This document shows, one piece after another, positions 23,298-35,195 of a DNA stretch of 64,000 nt. Position 1 is the stretch's first letter. Every line of letters begins with the position of its first letter. The notes under the pieces were generated by a model that was not told the DNA's origin, did not search any database, and saw nothing but the letters and a program-made list of their open reading frames with translations. Origin of the DNA: Irpex lacteus (Eukaryota > Basidiomycota > Agaricomycetes > Polyporales > Irpicaceae); contig MQVO02000037.1 of NCBI GenBank assembly GCA_001986395.2, positions 1 to 64,000 on the forward strand, written 5' to 3'. A program made the position numbers and the translations under genes.

Positions 23298-26160
23298 CTA
23301 CACTATGATGTCGTTTAGGGCATCCAATGCCATTTGTTCTGCGTTGCACATAAACGCTTGCATTGTCGCCTTCCCTTGGTGCAGCTCTTTACTCCAAACT
23401 TTGTTTGACTTTGGATGCGCTAGTCCCAGCCGTATTAGTTCCATGCGTTTTTGGTACCAGTCCTCCGCTTGCTCTGACCAGTATCCGGCGTTGTAGCCCG
23501 ACTGCTCCCAAGTGGTTTGCAATGGCCACCAGGATACTATGGAGCCTTGCTCGATCGATTGAGCTGTTTTTTTTTCGTTAGGCAAAACTGCTGTTCGTTC
23601 GGTTGATGTACGTACGTGTGAGCACGCGGTATACTCCCGCTATCACGTACAGTTGCTGTTCCGTCAGTTCACCTTTGGTGAATCGCTCTCCTGCAGCCTC
23701 TAGTGCTTTCACTTCCGCCTCCATCTCATGCGGTCGATGGCAATACACCAGATCGCTGATGTCGAGTACCTCGTGACACAGTCTCCATGCTATCCCACCC
23801 CTTTGAACCGCCAGCTTTCCCACAGGTGTCGCCAGTAGGTCGTCTCGCTGTCTTTTGTACAGCAGGTAGTCTTTCGGTCCTATGTCCGTTCCGTGCGGTT
23901 TGACCCCCACACCAATCGGCCGTCCGTCGATCATCTGTGTGGTTGTTGTTTGCGCTGAAATGGTCTCGGTTCCACTCCATAACTGGGTGACGCGACTCCC
24001 TCGTGTGACAGCTTGCGTCAGTAGGAGATACGGTGTGATCTTCGTCTCCCTACCCATGCTGTGCTGTAAGTCCAACGCTGTTATACCTACAGCCCAATCC
24101 GGTTCGTTCGATGGCACGTTTCCCTTATCTCTTCGAGATCGGACCAACACCGTTGCAGCCTCGCAAGTCGTCATGCGGACGACGTGCACTCCTGACAGTC
24201 CGTCGTGGTATCTTCGGTGCTGAGGATAACTGGCGCAAGTCGCGGTGGAAGGGAGGGTGTTGCTGGTGACATCATTCACGAACGCGTGCAGCGCTCGCAT
24301 TTCGCCCTGCGGCAACCAGTCGTCGTCGACTTTCTCCCCTAGTGCACGCCGTATGTGTGTGATGCACGTCTTCATGTCCATCGCTGTGTGTTCTCCGTTT
24401 GCCGTTGCAGCTGTTGCAATGAACCCGTATCTGTTCGCTATCATCGTCGTAAAGTCTTCCGGCGGCGCCAGTCTGTCGTTCGTTTCGTGTATCGTTTCGA
24501 TGGCGAAGAGCGTTTGCAAGGATTCTTGGAGTGTTTGATAGGACTGAAACGGAGCGTCCCAGGATGGGTCGTCATCCGCTCTTAATCGTGGGTTAGGAGG
24601 CGTACGTGACCGGCCTCGTTGGTCGGGGTTTTCGCCCCTCCGGTTTCTAGGTGATGTTGCTCGTCCGATTTGTCGCCTGCCCCGGGTGACGTTCTCCTCA
24701 CTGCTTGACATTCGTTCACTTGAGGCGTCCTCATCAGTCGAATCTTCTGTTCCGTAGGCTAGCATGTTCACGTCGTATTCGTGTCGCAAGGGGTTATAGT
24801 ATCGATCTGACGGCTGTGTCTCCGCCCAGACCTTATTGACGTTCGTGGGGTGTACGAGCGTACGCATGTGTAGTCCCTGTTGCTTCTTCCATAGGTACAC
24901 CGCCGGTGAACCGCCTGTCGGAACGGGCTGATCTGCGTACTTTTTTTCTCGGTGCAATCTTGCTGCACGCTCGTCTGCGCTCTCTCGTGATATCCATGTT
25001 GTCTGCTCTTCGCGTGATCTTGTCATGAATTCCAAGAACGCTTCTCCTTCGTTCTGTCTATGGCGAAACTGGAATCGTGTCATCATGAGGGACGAATGGC
25101 TGGGCACCGCTTCTTGCAGCTGCACGAACTCGTATGCGCTGCCGCTCTTCACGACCCTGAACGCTACGCCTTGTATCGCTCGGCGACGAAAGACGATGCG
25201 CGTCGGTAGCTCCCCGAGTCCCACCGGTACTTGTGCCACAGTGTAGCTCGCATTCTCTGTGAGCTGTCGTGTTCTATCTTGATTGTCGAGATTCCATTCT
25301 ACGTCTGCTTTTCGTTGAACCAACGTTACCAAGTCGTGGTCGGGAATAACCTTCTTCGCAATCGCGAGTGTTGCCCGTGGTAGTGCCGGTAGGTCCTCTC
25401 TCCGCGTGTCTCGTCCGTGAAAAGCAAACCATAATGGTATGCTGTTGCCGTTGGCGAGCAAGTAGTCGATATCTTCGTGCCACATGCACATCAACTCGGG
25501 ACGGTATGATCTGGTTATGTCTACGAACCCTCCTATTCTCGGCACACCGAAGTCCGCTAGCCAAGAGACGCGGAACGCGTTACAGTACGCCAGAGGAATT
25601 GCGTTGTCGCCCTCCCCCAGCTGCTCCCAAGTTAAACGCTTCTTGGCCTTTTCCTTGAACAGCAGGCATGAAATGAGCGCGAATTGAATTGTGAACGCGG
25701 CTCTCGCGCGAGTGAGAGCGGCTTCCAGACGCTGCCGAGTGGGCCACTGGTCTGCGTATCCAAAACTCGAAGGCAGGGGTGGGAAAACAGTCTCGAGGTA
25801 GACTCCGCCAGCTCTGTCGACTAACCGTCGTCGTAGTTTGCATGTAATTGCTTCTAGAGCCTTCCATTGTGCTGTTTGGTGAGCAGCCAATCTATACGAC
25901 GTTCGGCCGTTGCTTGTACTCTCCTCCGTCTGTCCAGCTAGGGGATTCAAACAGCCAAACAAAGGACCGTCGTGCTCGGGTTGTTGGGGTACAAAAGCCA
26001 GGTAGTGATATTCGTCGTACAAAAACCGTGGCTGTAGCAGACGGAAAATGGGAGTAGTGGGAGTGTTTGTCGAAGGTGGCGTTGGCAAGTAGTCTGCGTG
26101 TATAGAGACGTACGCCGTTTGCGTATTTGGTTTACCAAACACATAGCATTTGTGGTTCAT
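23298..26160 (-). CDS. Large orphan protein of 936 residues linked to mobile DNA
   Basis: I do not recognise a family with a known function. Exon 1 is 26160-23616 and exon 2 is 23563-23298. Between them is a 52-nt intron with donor GTACGT, a CCTAAC branch site and a CAG acceptor, and it restores the frame exactly. The frame would otherwise stop at 23578. Visible features are an aromatic-rich N-terminal third and a WLADFGVPRIGGFVDITRSY block. A charged region around residues 390-450 follows (FRHRQNEGEAFLEFMTRSREEQ, then YLWKKQQGLHMRTLVHP). There is an Arg/Ser-rich linker at about 490-545 and a C-terminal domain with WTEA-type tryptophans (VSWWPLQTTWEQSGYNAGYW). One very long exon plus its position beside an F-box-like and NTase-like gene suggest it is one of the orphan genes that travel with Helitrons. 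It looks intact. Confidence 0.7.
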
Positions 26161-27243
26161 GTTTACTGTAAGCGTACAACGTAGGTCAGCATTTTAGTTC
26201 CAGTTGTGAATCCATACTAGTTGTGGACGTACCGACAACTCAGTGTGGGACTAGTAGTCACCGTAGCTATACTAGACGTACAGTAAAACCTAGCTTTACC
26301 ATCAATTAGTTACGGTTTTATGCGTATTAGTGGTTACGAAAACTTACCCTTGCTCTATTTCGCACCTTGTACGTTGAAGCGTAGCAGTACCTGCTGGACG
26401 CCCGCGACGCGTGTAACGCGTGTTATGCGCGACACAAAATGAATGTCGCGTGTCTGTGACTGTGATGAATGTCGAGCGTGACAGTAGCCGCTTACTCTTA
26501 TTCACGTCGCGCAAGTTCCCACTGCTATCACTGTCTCCACCATCATCGACACCTTCCGTCTACTGCTCAGCCGCTTGGTATGAGGCACTCGTTCTTGGTC
26601 GCGGGAATGCAGGTCTGGGAATCAGGTGCGTTCTTGGGCTTTGTCGTGTTTCTTCGCTAATGAGTATTCAGGACTGCATCACTCTGAGAGCACGGGGCTG
26701 TTTGAATGGCCCTGTGTCTTTCAGGGTGCGTAGCTTGGCCTGGATGCAACGTCCACACGCACCCTCGTTGTGTTAGTTCACGTATGGAGTGTTGGCTGCG
26801 TTGGCCAGGGGCGCGGGAGGGCCGGATGACTTCGTTGCTGTGCAGTAGTGTACCCACCTCCACTCATGTACATACGCTGCTCGGTGTCAATGCGAATTCT
26901 ATGCCTTTCATAAGATTTTACGTGTGCGGGAGGCTCCGTGTTCAGTCGCAAACGCGTGCAATACATATCACTCAAGCTTTGTGTTTATACCTTGTTGCCT
27001 ACATACTGACGAATCGCATCGCCATCGCGTCACGCGTTTCACGCGTCGTAAGCAACGAAATGCAGAAGTGGCAATGTGCAGGTTTCATGTTGGAACCATA
27101 GCGTTACATGTGCGCGTTCTATTCAAGCCTGAGCGTGTCTAACGAGTTACAGTTTTTTTTTTCGCCATGTGCACGCTACGCTACAGTCTACTTCACAGAT
27201 GGCCGTCTGTATGACCAGCGAGAGTAGACCACTAGGACCGTTG
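26161..27243. other. Intergenic stretch without a supported gene
   Basis: No family-like reading frame is visible on either strand. It lies upstream of the 936-residue orphan and downstream of the F-box-like gene. A T-run at 27150-27160 is next to the end of the F-box-like gene. Confidence 0.4.
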
Positions 27244-28561
27244 TCAGCGAGAAACAGTGCTTGTAGCTGAGACGTACTCACCACCCTTGAACCCCTGTTG
27301 GTGTAAGTGAGTTCGCGCTGTCGCATACAAGCCCACCTCCCATATGTCCGATTTGCGATGTCTGGCATAATTCGCTGAAGACCTCTCGTTGGCGGAGAAG
27401 CGTAAGGTTAAGACGTCGACGTGGTCCGTCTTCGTTGCTATTGCTCGCCACATGGCCGGCCAGGCCGTCGTGAACCTTGTGTAGCTTGAGACTTCTCGCT
27501 TCGGGTACCGTCGAAACGTGTCGATGACTATCACCAGTTCTCTGACTGACTTGGGCAATGTTCGAATAGTCTCCGTTGCTTGCTGAATCGTTGCTGTCGC
27601 CCAATGCACCGCGCATACACCCAATTGAACAGTGGTGAGACTACTGCACAGCGATAAATTGACGTGCAAGTTGATACTCTCTCCGGGGTCTACCATGTTC
27701 AAACGAGGCATCAGTTTCGTCTCGTTCAGTCTCTTCGCAACGTACCCCTCAGCATATCGCTCAGATGCCATGACAGCTTCAGCTGTGATACGGACGAACA
27801 TGCTTCAACGTTCTCTCGTACGAGCCCGACGGTGTCGTATCGTGGCTCTCGTTTACGTCTTCCAACGGCGTCCTGAGCCCAAAGAGCGTCGAGGGCGATG
27901 TCGCACGTGAAGGAGCGCAAGTTTCGGTTTAGCACAGGTGCTGGTGCTGTAGCTGTCACGCGCTCTGTGCTGAGAACGTCTGAAAGACATAACGTTTTCG
28001 TGGTCATCGCGATGCTGAGCAGGATGGCCGGGTCCACATTGCCTTTGACCCGTACGTGTTGTATGACAAGTCGGTCCATATGTCTGGGTGTTGGCGGGAA
28101 TGCACACTCGTGGGAACTCGAGCATTTCTTCAACGTGAAGCAAGCCAGGTCCAGGGCACGCACGTTTGGCAATCGTTCCAGAAGGTCATAGAGTGCGCAA
28201 GGCGTTATGACCATGCACCTCGGATTCACCCAATGGCCGTCTGGATCTAATGGTATTAGAGCCAAATGTACGATGTACCTCGTCAGATAGCCCATGTCGT
28301 CCAAGCGTTGCGCTAAAAGCGCCATCGTATATGTGTCTCTGTACCCCGTGTCGATGCGTAGGGTGCGGAAAAGAATTGGGAGCGTAGCCTCCCGCATCAT
28401 TTTGCTGGCCACACTGCATTGCAGTAGAGTATCCAGGTCGTTGCGGAGATGATGCAAGCACGCAGTTACCACGTCGTACGGGATCCCTACGTTCAGACTA
28501 TTCAGCCATTATGGACTATGCGTGGAAGCCCTTGCTCACCGTCCCTCGCTTGTGAGGCCAT
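27244..28561 (-). CDS. F-box/LRR-like protein, probably frameshifted
   Basis: Exon 1 (MASQARDG, from 28561) joins by a GTGAGC..CGTAG intron of about 54 nt to a long exon. The first 50 residues, GIPYDVVTACLHHLRNDLDTLLQCSVASKMM, fit the degenerate F-box-like motif of many Agaricomycete proteins, which recruit SCF ubiquitin ligase. Leucine-rich segments follow (LLERLPNVRALDLACFTL, SVSQLKLSWHLSDML). Coding character then moves to another frame near 27745 (LMPRLNMVDPGESINLHVNLSLCSSLTTVQLGV) and continues to the stop at 27244. No good intron bridges the change; one extra G in the G-run (CCCC at 27745-27748 on the + strand) would. It is therefore a likely pseudogene, or a sequencing error is present. 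Total length would be about 420 residues. It belongs to the island around the Helitron. Confidence 0.6.
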
Positions 28562-28681
28562 CCGGGTTTACACGTCGATGTCACAGACAGAGCAGCGGTT
28601 GCACGTTGTATAGAAAATACGTTTTAGACTATTACACGCGCTAATACCCTACAACCTGTATCCCTACACTAATTACAGTCG

Positions 28682-29562
28682 CTAATACACTACAACCTCT
28701 CGTCTGTCGGAAGGGCAATAGTCCGCGCACGGGGGTCCGCCCAGCTTCCACCTCACATTATCTTCCATAGCCGTAGGTCCATCGAACACGACGGTGGCGC
28801 AATCGTTGTCGTTGAACGAACGCCAGCACGCACCGCATGCGCGACAAGTGGCACACGTGCGGTTGGGTAGGATTCTGTCCAGGTCCCCCAGAGTGAACAA
28901 TGAGGGGTGTTCCAGGCTGCCGGATGGATCTACCTCTACGCCGGTGCGAGCGAACGTTAAAGCAGGGTAGGGGACGATAAGGCGATCGTGTGTAATAACG
29001 TTCATGAGGTGGGTCGAAAAGAAGTAGGGGACGGAATGGAGAGGGGAGACGGCGTTGGACCGAATGATGCGGACGGTGGTGCCTGGTTGGCCGTCTTGCT
29101 CGGGACAACGAAAGTCCATCACATGCTTGTACCCCTCCTGGTGCATCGTGCTGAGCACTCGCACGAATCCCAAGTACTCAAGGTTCTCGCTATCCTCCAG
29201 GAACTCGATGAAGCGCCAGAAAGTGGCCTTCGGTACGATGAAGTCCACCCTTGCGTACGTTTCTTTGGGTTCGAGGATACTGAGGACGAAGTCTCCGCAT
29301 AGTACAGCGTTGAAAGACTTCATCGCCCCAATTACAGCTTCGGGGAAACGAAAATTGCAAGCCAGTTCTCGGTTTATGCGGGCCAGTATCTCCGTCGCTG
29401 CGACGTTTGCAGCCAGATCGCTAGATCTACGCCAAACGCATAGAGTCTCCACAGATGCCAGTGACAACAGGTCTGCAACGTCCGTGGCGGGGAGGCTAAA
29501 TGCGATAGTCAGCTACGTTAGGAGACTCATGCTCGTGGGCTGACTTACGTAGTGGCAGGCAT
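28682..29562 (-). CDS. Divergent nucleotidyltransferase-like orphan, copy 1 (275 aa)
   Basis: Exon 1 is only 14 nt (29562-29549, MPATT) and exon 2 runs 29495-28682. It is one of three paralogues in this window; the others start at 54785 and 56116. All share an N-terminal DLLSLASVETL-like segment, FNAVLCGDFVLSILEP, a hydrophobic-D-hydrophobic strand (VDFIV), VRIIRSNAVSPL, and STHLMNVITHDRLIVPYPALTF with an R-x-G after it. This copy also has a cysteine cluster, CATCRACGACW (about residue 220). The G-x-FVLS-turn-VDF order recalls the hG[GS]..DhDh core of nucleotidyltransferase-fold proteins expanded in Agaricomycetes, but the second acidic residue is missing, so catalysis is doubtful. Assignment to that fold is inference. 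It lies directly downstream of the gene broken by the KDZ element. Confidence 0.62.
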
Positions 29563-29973
29563 GGTCGTTCAGCGATGGAATGTTTCCACCGTAGAGACGT
29601 TGGTCGCGAAGTGCGCCTTTTATGTTCGTATTGCAGCTCGGCCATGGCACATGCGATTGGCATTCGTTCATCCGTTCCATCCGAACTCCGGCATCCGTTG
29701 TATTGCAAGCGAACCTCCAGATCTAGGCAAGCCGCGGACCGATCGCAACGTCGGAGTTTTCACGCCACCAATCGAACAGTTTCCTAAGTTGGTTAAGTTG
29801 TTCTTCGAGCGCTTTAGAACTCTCCCTCTGCTTTGCGCTTCAAACGGCAAAATTGTAAAAAGCGCATACGGATGTTTTATTGCACGATAAAGACAGGTGG
29901 CAAATTTTAAGATTGCCATGTAAATTTTCTATTTGACGAAGACAAGACTGTTCGAGACTCTACCATTGTAAAA

Positions 29974-30872
29974 CTAAAAATTGTAAGCGGAAGACGCAAC
30001 TTTGTCCTCTGCGCTCGTTTTTGGGGCAGGCTGCAAGACGACCACCCTCACCAGTTCCAGCTCCGGCGTCCAGCTGTTGTAGTTCGTCGAGCCTTGTGTG
30101 CCGCGGGGCGAATCGGGCGGTGGCGGGATTCTCTCGAACTCTCGTCTGAACGCCATCTCCACCATAACGGTGTCGTTGACTTGAAGGCGGGAAGGCGGGA
30201 TTCGCTTGACCTCCTCTGGCCCGGACCAGGACAGCGACCCGTCGTAAACTTGGTTGAACTGCTTAATCTAAGAGTGGAGTTCGTGAATGCCGTTAGTCAC
30301 TGAAGGTAGATCTGCACCGACGAACCTTGTCTGCGGGGACTGAGGGTTGGGCCATCCATTTCTTCACGTAAACGATGCGATCGCTCTCGACGACGTCCCG
30401 AGCTGGTATGTGTCAGAAATCTTATGCTGGCCAAGTCACACAGCGTACGCACATTTCTTGACCGGGGAGTTGTCGAACATAACCCTTTTCAACTTCTCGA
30501 ACTCGCCGTCCGAAAAGATGTGCAGGCCCAGGGAAGGCCTGCGATGGTTGCCTTGGACGACCTTGTTCTCGTCGATTTTGAGGTAGCGCCAATACGTCAC
30601 TTCCGCGATGACCCACACCGTGACGGTCACAGTTCCGATACACAGATTCTCGGTGTTGCGCCCACCGCGGCGGATGGTGCCCCACCCCAGAGACTGAATG
30701 GGCAGAACGTGCAGACCGTAGATATGGCTTGTGGAATCGCTGAAGTGCAGCATTTTGTTCATTCGAGTGATGAGAGGCTCCCTGAAATAATCCCTGGTCC
30801 TCTCGGAGATCTGTGTGGTTATGAGCGACTGTTCCAGGAAACGGTGGTCAAACTTACAGGCTCCAACTCGAG
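29974..30872 (-). pseudogene. C-terminal half of an orphan gene cut by the KDZ transposon
   Basis: The half gene reads ISERTRDYFREPLITRMN (from about 30816), LHVLPIQSLGWGTIRRGG, and KKCAYAV up to a GTGCGT donor at about 30450. After a roughly 50-nt intron come SRDVVESDRIVYVKKWMAQP and then a last exon ending SSAYNF at 29974. The last exon contains RLQVNDTVMVEMAFRREFERI and PELELVRVVVLQ, a beta-strand pattern also seen at the end of the gene at 45319-46344. The half has no start of its own. Just inside the transposon edge lies CCTGTAAGT, the donor of an intron that ends CACACAG before ISERT. The exon upstream of that donor is at 44394-44500, on the other side of the element. The function is unknown. 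Confidence 0.75.
30863..30872. repeat. Target-site duplication, left copy (CCAACTCGAG)
   Basis: The ten bases CCAACTCGAG occur here and again at 44394-44403, directly outside the two ends of the 13.5 kb element and in the same orientation. Zisupton-class elements are known for duplications of about 8 bp; the exact length here could be 8-10 because CTCGAG is palindromic. Confidence 0.8.
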
Positions 30873-30876
30873 CTGC

Positions 30877-31633
30877 TGGCTTAGGTCTGAACAATCAGAC
30901 CATGGCAAGTCCTAGCCAGTCTGATTAATCATTCTCTAGGTGGACCATGATTAATCAGCCAGGCTGGCTGGCAGGATGGGCGGGACATGTCTGATTAATC
31001 AGACATCACTCAGAGCCTGGCTGAGTTCGAAATGGGGGGCAGAGGGCGGGCAGGGTGTGTGGGAGCGTGGCAAACATAGCCCAGTTAGGCAGGAGCCGTA
31101 GCAGCGGGCAGGCTGGGCGCTCGGGACAGTGTCCCATGGGCGGGGCGTACCTAATTGGGCACTACGCGCATTGCGGGGCGCTTGCTACGCGAACGGCACC
31201 TCGGGGCTTACCTGGGACCTCGGGGGTGCGGGCACAGGGGCTGGATGATGGGCACGCTGCGCGGGGAGGGCTGGCACTGTGCGGTAGTAGTTGTAGAACA
31301 TATGCATGGTGCTAATAGATCGTTTGCGAGCGTGTACCGCTAGTGACAGGCCAGCAATGCGTGGGGCGGGGGCAGGGGCGGGGCGGGGCGGGATTGGCTG
31401 GCCTGGTACTTGCCCGGGGATGGTGGGTATCGTATACGAATAGCAGTAGACTATTTATACGGCATTTGTAGGTAGAGTGGTGGTACGTACTGTGCTGATC
31501 AGACCTGGGGAAGCGGGTGCGGCGCACCTGAAAGAGGCGCCCAGCAGGATGGAGGCGGGGGTGCGGGTGCGGGGATTGGCTGGTTGATACGCTCCCTGTA
31601 GAGGATATGTAGCGCAAGTAGTACAATCACGAC
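30877..31633 (+). repeat. Left long terminal inverted repeat of the KDZ element
   Basis: Starts TGGCTTAGGTCTGAAC and ends at about GTAGTACAATCAC. It is the reverse complement of about 43617-44386. The outer 130 bp contain repeated palindromic boxes: GGTCTGAACAATCAGACC, then TCTGATTAATCA, TGATTAATCAG and TCTGATTAATCAGA. The inner part is very G-rich on this strand (GGGGCGGGG runs near 31365-31400). A 60-90 codon open frame kept in both copies has no protein-like character and is a by-product of the conserved DNA. Confidence 0.88.
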
Positions 31634-32185
31634 TCAAGATGTCATGGTCGTATCAGGCTTTGAACCGGGTGCTTCAGGGTACGTGCGATACTCTGGGTGG
31701 TTGCATCAATTTGGGTCGATTCTGCGAGGGATGGGGCTGACGCGGTCCTTATTTCTAGGATACGTATAGCACGTATGATTTCCGAATTTTAGGTCGCTAC
31801 GGAGCAGTTTAATAAGGTGCCAACGCGTCGTTTGATTGCTCAATAACAAGATAATGTAAAGACAGCGGCGGACAAGGACAGCATTGCGTTATTAAACAAT
31901 ACACCAACATAAAGAATTAAAGGGATATACAAAACGACGAGAGTTACCACAACAGCACAGGGTGCAAGAATACACGATTGAAAGAATCAGAAGTCCAAAA
32001 AATAGGGCAGGGTATAGACATACGCTATCACGGACCAAGAAATCAACGGGGCAGACAAGCGGACGGACATATGGACAGGCCACAGCAGCACAGATAACCT
32101 TTTGACAAGACGGAATTGTTCGACAAGAAGATTGATAACGACGGGGCACCTTGGCATTGAATGTGAACAGCTGGCAAGTGCATCA

Positions 32186-34910
32186 TCATCGGCGACGGCG
32201 AGTGCGTTTGTGACCAGCGGTAGACGCAGACGACGAGCCCGACGAGGGTGTATTCTCGTCGCTCTCTGCGCCAACACGTCGTTTTCTCCTGAATGTGGTC
32301 CCGTCAATACACTGTGATAGACGTATTTGATGATCGACGCACCCTGAACCAGACGTTGTTCCCCCTTCGTCTTCCTCGCCACTATCAACAGCTGGTTGCT
32401 TCTGTCTGTTATTAAACTGTCAATACAGGGGGCTTCGCAGCAGAACAATAAGCATACGTACCGGCGTGCTTGGGCGAGCAATACTTGCGTCATTGCCCAA
32501 TCAACATCGGTAAGCGCGTAGGTGAATTCCTCGACAGTCGCGGTGGTGTAAAGTGCACGGAGACACTCCAGTATCAGCAGGAAACCGCACTTCCCTGGTC
32601 TCAGCAGCTCGTTCCAGTCGCCGGTGCCACCAATGACGAGGCGATCGTTCTGTCGAGTTCGCCACGTCGGGTTGACCCTGTTCCACCACCCAAGGAACTC
32701 ACGACTAAACCCGTTGTGTCTGTCGCTCGCGATGTTTGAATTGCCACTCCTGGCGTTTTGGATCCATGTAGATATTTCACGAGGGCGGCCAGGCACGGGG
32801 AATCCTTTCTGCGGAGTCTGATAGCCCTGGGATTCTTCGAGGAGGATCCAGTTACGAATGACGCGAGCCCAAGTTGCCTGCAGTTCGTCAAGCATAGGCA
32901 CCTCGGACAGTCGATCACGGTGGTCTTCGATCCATTCAGGGATGTCACTGACAGGGCGAGGACTCGACTCAGGCTCATTGACGCGGTTGGCGGACAAGGT
33001 CACAGAGGGTGTGGAAGCAGAGGCTGACGAGCTCGAGCTACCTTGCCCTTCGTCAACACCGGAGGAGGGTGGAGTGGAATGAGGAGAGGTGGGAGCCTGA
33101 GGTTCAGACTCAGACTCAGATTGAGAGGGAGGGTGGGAGGTGATGTCGGTTCGACGGCCAGCGTTCGGTCCACGTGCCTTCGGAGTTGGCCTTACACGTG
33201 GTTTAGACGGCAGTCCGCCGTCTAGCGCCTTCATCGTAGCATCCGAGTTCTCCCAGCTCAACTCCATCGCGTTCAGCGCATTCAACCTCTCAACTTCCTT
33301 CTTCCTTTGACTCTCTGGTAATGCATCTACTATGCGCACTAATGCAGAGTTGGCGTCCGACCTCAAAGGCACAACGGGCGCGGGAGCGTCTTTCTTCTGC
33401 GCGGCCTGCCCAGACGACACCCTCCCACCCGTGACTCGAGCTTCACGTTGAACAGTGGCTGGTCTACTTTCGCCGCTCGCGGTTGAGGGGGCTGACGCTG
33501 ACGCTGATGTGGATGTGGACGCTGGTAAGTTGTCCTTCTCGCTCTCTTTAGTCGTTTGCATTGAGCTACTGAATTCGAGGTTCGACGGAATACCAGTCAA
33601 GTTCCTGTCCTCGCGGTTGGCTACGAAGCCAAATCAGAAAGGTATAAAACACCAAGTGACTGAAAGTCGCACCTGAAGTCATACTGAGAAACTTGCAGAA
33701 ATGGCCAAGGACGTTAGCGCGAAACCCGTCACGATCGAACTCGAAGAAGTCTCGAGGAACTGTTTCGTTTGTTGTACCGTAGTGTACGACTGAAATGCAG
33801 TATTTGTCGGTGGCGGATTTTGGGGAGCTACCGCCCATGAGCTCCAGGTGAGTAAGACCAGTGGCCTCGCTAATCAGCTCCAGAAGAGGGGTTACCACCT
33901 CAGCCAGTTGGCGTCGAGCGCTGCATACATAGTAAGTACCCATGCGTTTTCTGCTATATCGCGCACGTACTTAGCTTGAACCACCGGATCATCAGCAGGT
34001 GCAGACTGCAGATGTTCTTCTGCCACCTGCGCGGCGTTAAACTCTTCCTCGATGGACTTTGTTACCTCCCCCTTCACAGCGTCCGTCTGCTCGTTCCACA
34101 AGCGCCTGGCAACACCGCTGCGGATAGCAAGTATGTGCTTCCCGGCGTTCTCCTCAAGAGCCTTTTCCTCCTCAACAAGCTGGGAGATCTCCTGGGTATG
34201 TGTACCAAGGAGCATCTGCCAACCAGCCTTACGCTTGGGTGCCCCTTCACTCGGCTTACGCAGATCCTTCAGAGCCGCTCCCCATGAATCTTTCAGCGTG
34301 TTCTCTTTCGTCTGACGCCGAAACCAACTTTTAATATCCTACTGACAGGTGAGTGGGATGATGTTCTACGGTGGCATTTATGCTTACTTCGTTCATAGAC
34401 TCTATGACGGCGGCATCGTCAAGGTTGGCGCCTAAAGTCATGGTCTCACGGGCATCCTCCACGGAGAATCGACGCCAGAACTCAGCCAGGGTCGTGGTCC
34501 AGAAATTGTTCAACGCGGTGTTCCTTCCGCCGTCCAGCCTGGTAGGCAAAGCCAGGTAGTCTGGCGCGAGACTTTGGAAGTATTCAAGGATGTCCCCATG
34601 AAAGCGCCCGGGGTGCCCAGCCTTCCCTCCCTTAGCCTCCTTGCGCTTCTTTGTGGTGCGAGCGGTGCGTTTGGCGACCTTCTGTTTGGCGGCCGCAGGT
34701 GGCTGACTACGGACGTCTCCCTGCTTGGCAGCACTCGCGATGGCCACGCCCGTGTCGCCTGCTGTAGGTGGAGCAACTAACGTTAATCCCGCACGGACAT
34801 AAGAGCATTCACGCCTATCACTCCTATCACTAACCTTGTTCTGTTGGCGGCCTATTCTCCCCATCTGCGCGTCCTGCGGCGTCTTGGTGAGGCGATGGAG
34901 AAGGACTCAT
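32186..34910 (-). CDS. KDZ cargo orphan with basic C-terminus, putative DNA-binding protein
   Basis: Multi-exon gene starting at 34910 (MSPSPSPHQDAAGRADG) with a GTTAGT..GTTAG intron next. A lysine-rich stretch precedes GHPGRFHGDILEYFQSLAPDYL and FWTTTLAEFWRRFSVE, then IKSWFRRQTKEN after an intron. This FHG..LEYL..PxYL and IKxWF layout is a common Agaricomycete family with no proven function. A coiled region follows (EISQLVEEEKALEEN), then VVTPLLELISEATGLTHLELMGG and PRDFFEFDRDGF. Next comes a long Ser/Pro-rich linker. A tryptophan-rich domain follows it (IPEWIEDHRDRLSEV, ISTWIQNARSGN, FSREFLGWWNRVNPTWR). The last exon ends in KRTRRRR. The length is about 800 residues. The basic ends suggest a nuclear protein; the first domain could be the divergent HMG-like component reported for KDZ elements, but I cannot prove this by eye. 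Confidence 0.65.
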
Positions 34911-35195
34911 TGCGCTCAGGTGTGCTGTATGCGGCCTTTGCTCTGCGCAAGCAAAGGTAGTCTGCGCGGTAAGGACCCCAGGCGGCATCACTGAACTTTA
35001 TTCATATAGTTGCTCTCGATTTGGTTCCACCATCATGATCCAATGGTCACTCTCCAAAATGGGCCACATAATTAAAGTTTGTGGGCTCTGATAAATACCG
35101 CAATCGTTAGCGCTAATTATTTTCGCTTCTCTCCCCCAACTCGCATGCACTTCAACTCGCCTGCCCACTCTTCGCCCCTCGCACAGCTTCCCGCT

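Noticed and set aside
31055..31343. Open frames kept in both copies of the inverted repeat (also 43949-44208)
   Set aside because: They are conserved because the DNA is a long inverted repeat. Their composition (Gly/Arg/Ala/Cys runs from G-rich sequence) is not protein-like and there is no start context or splice support.
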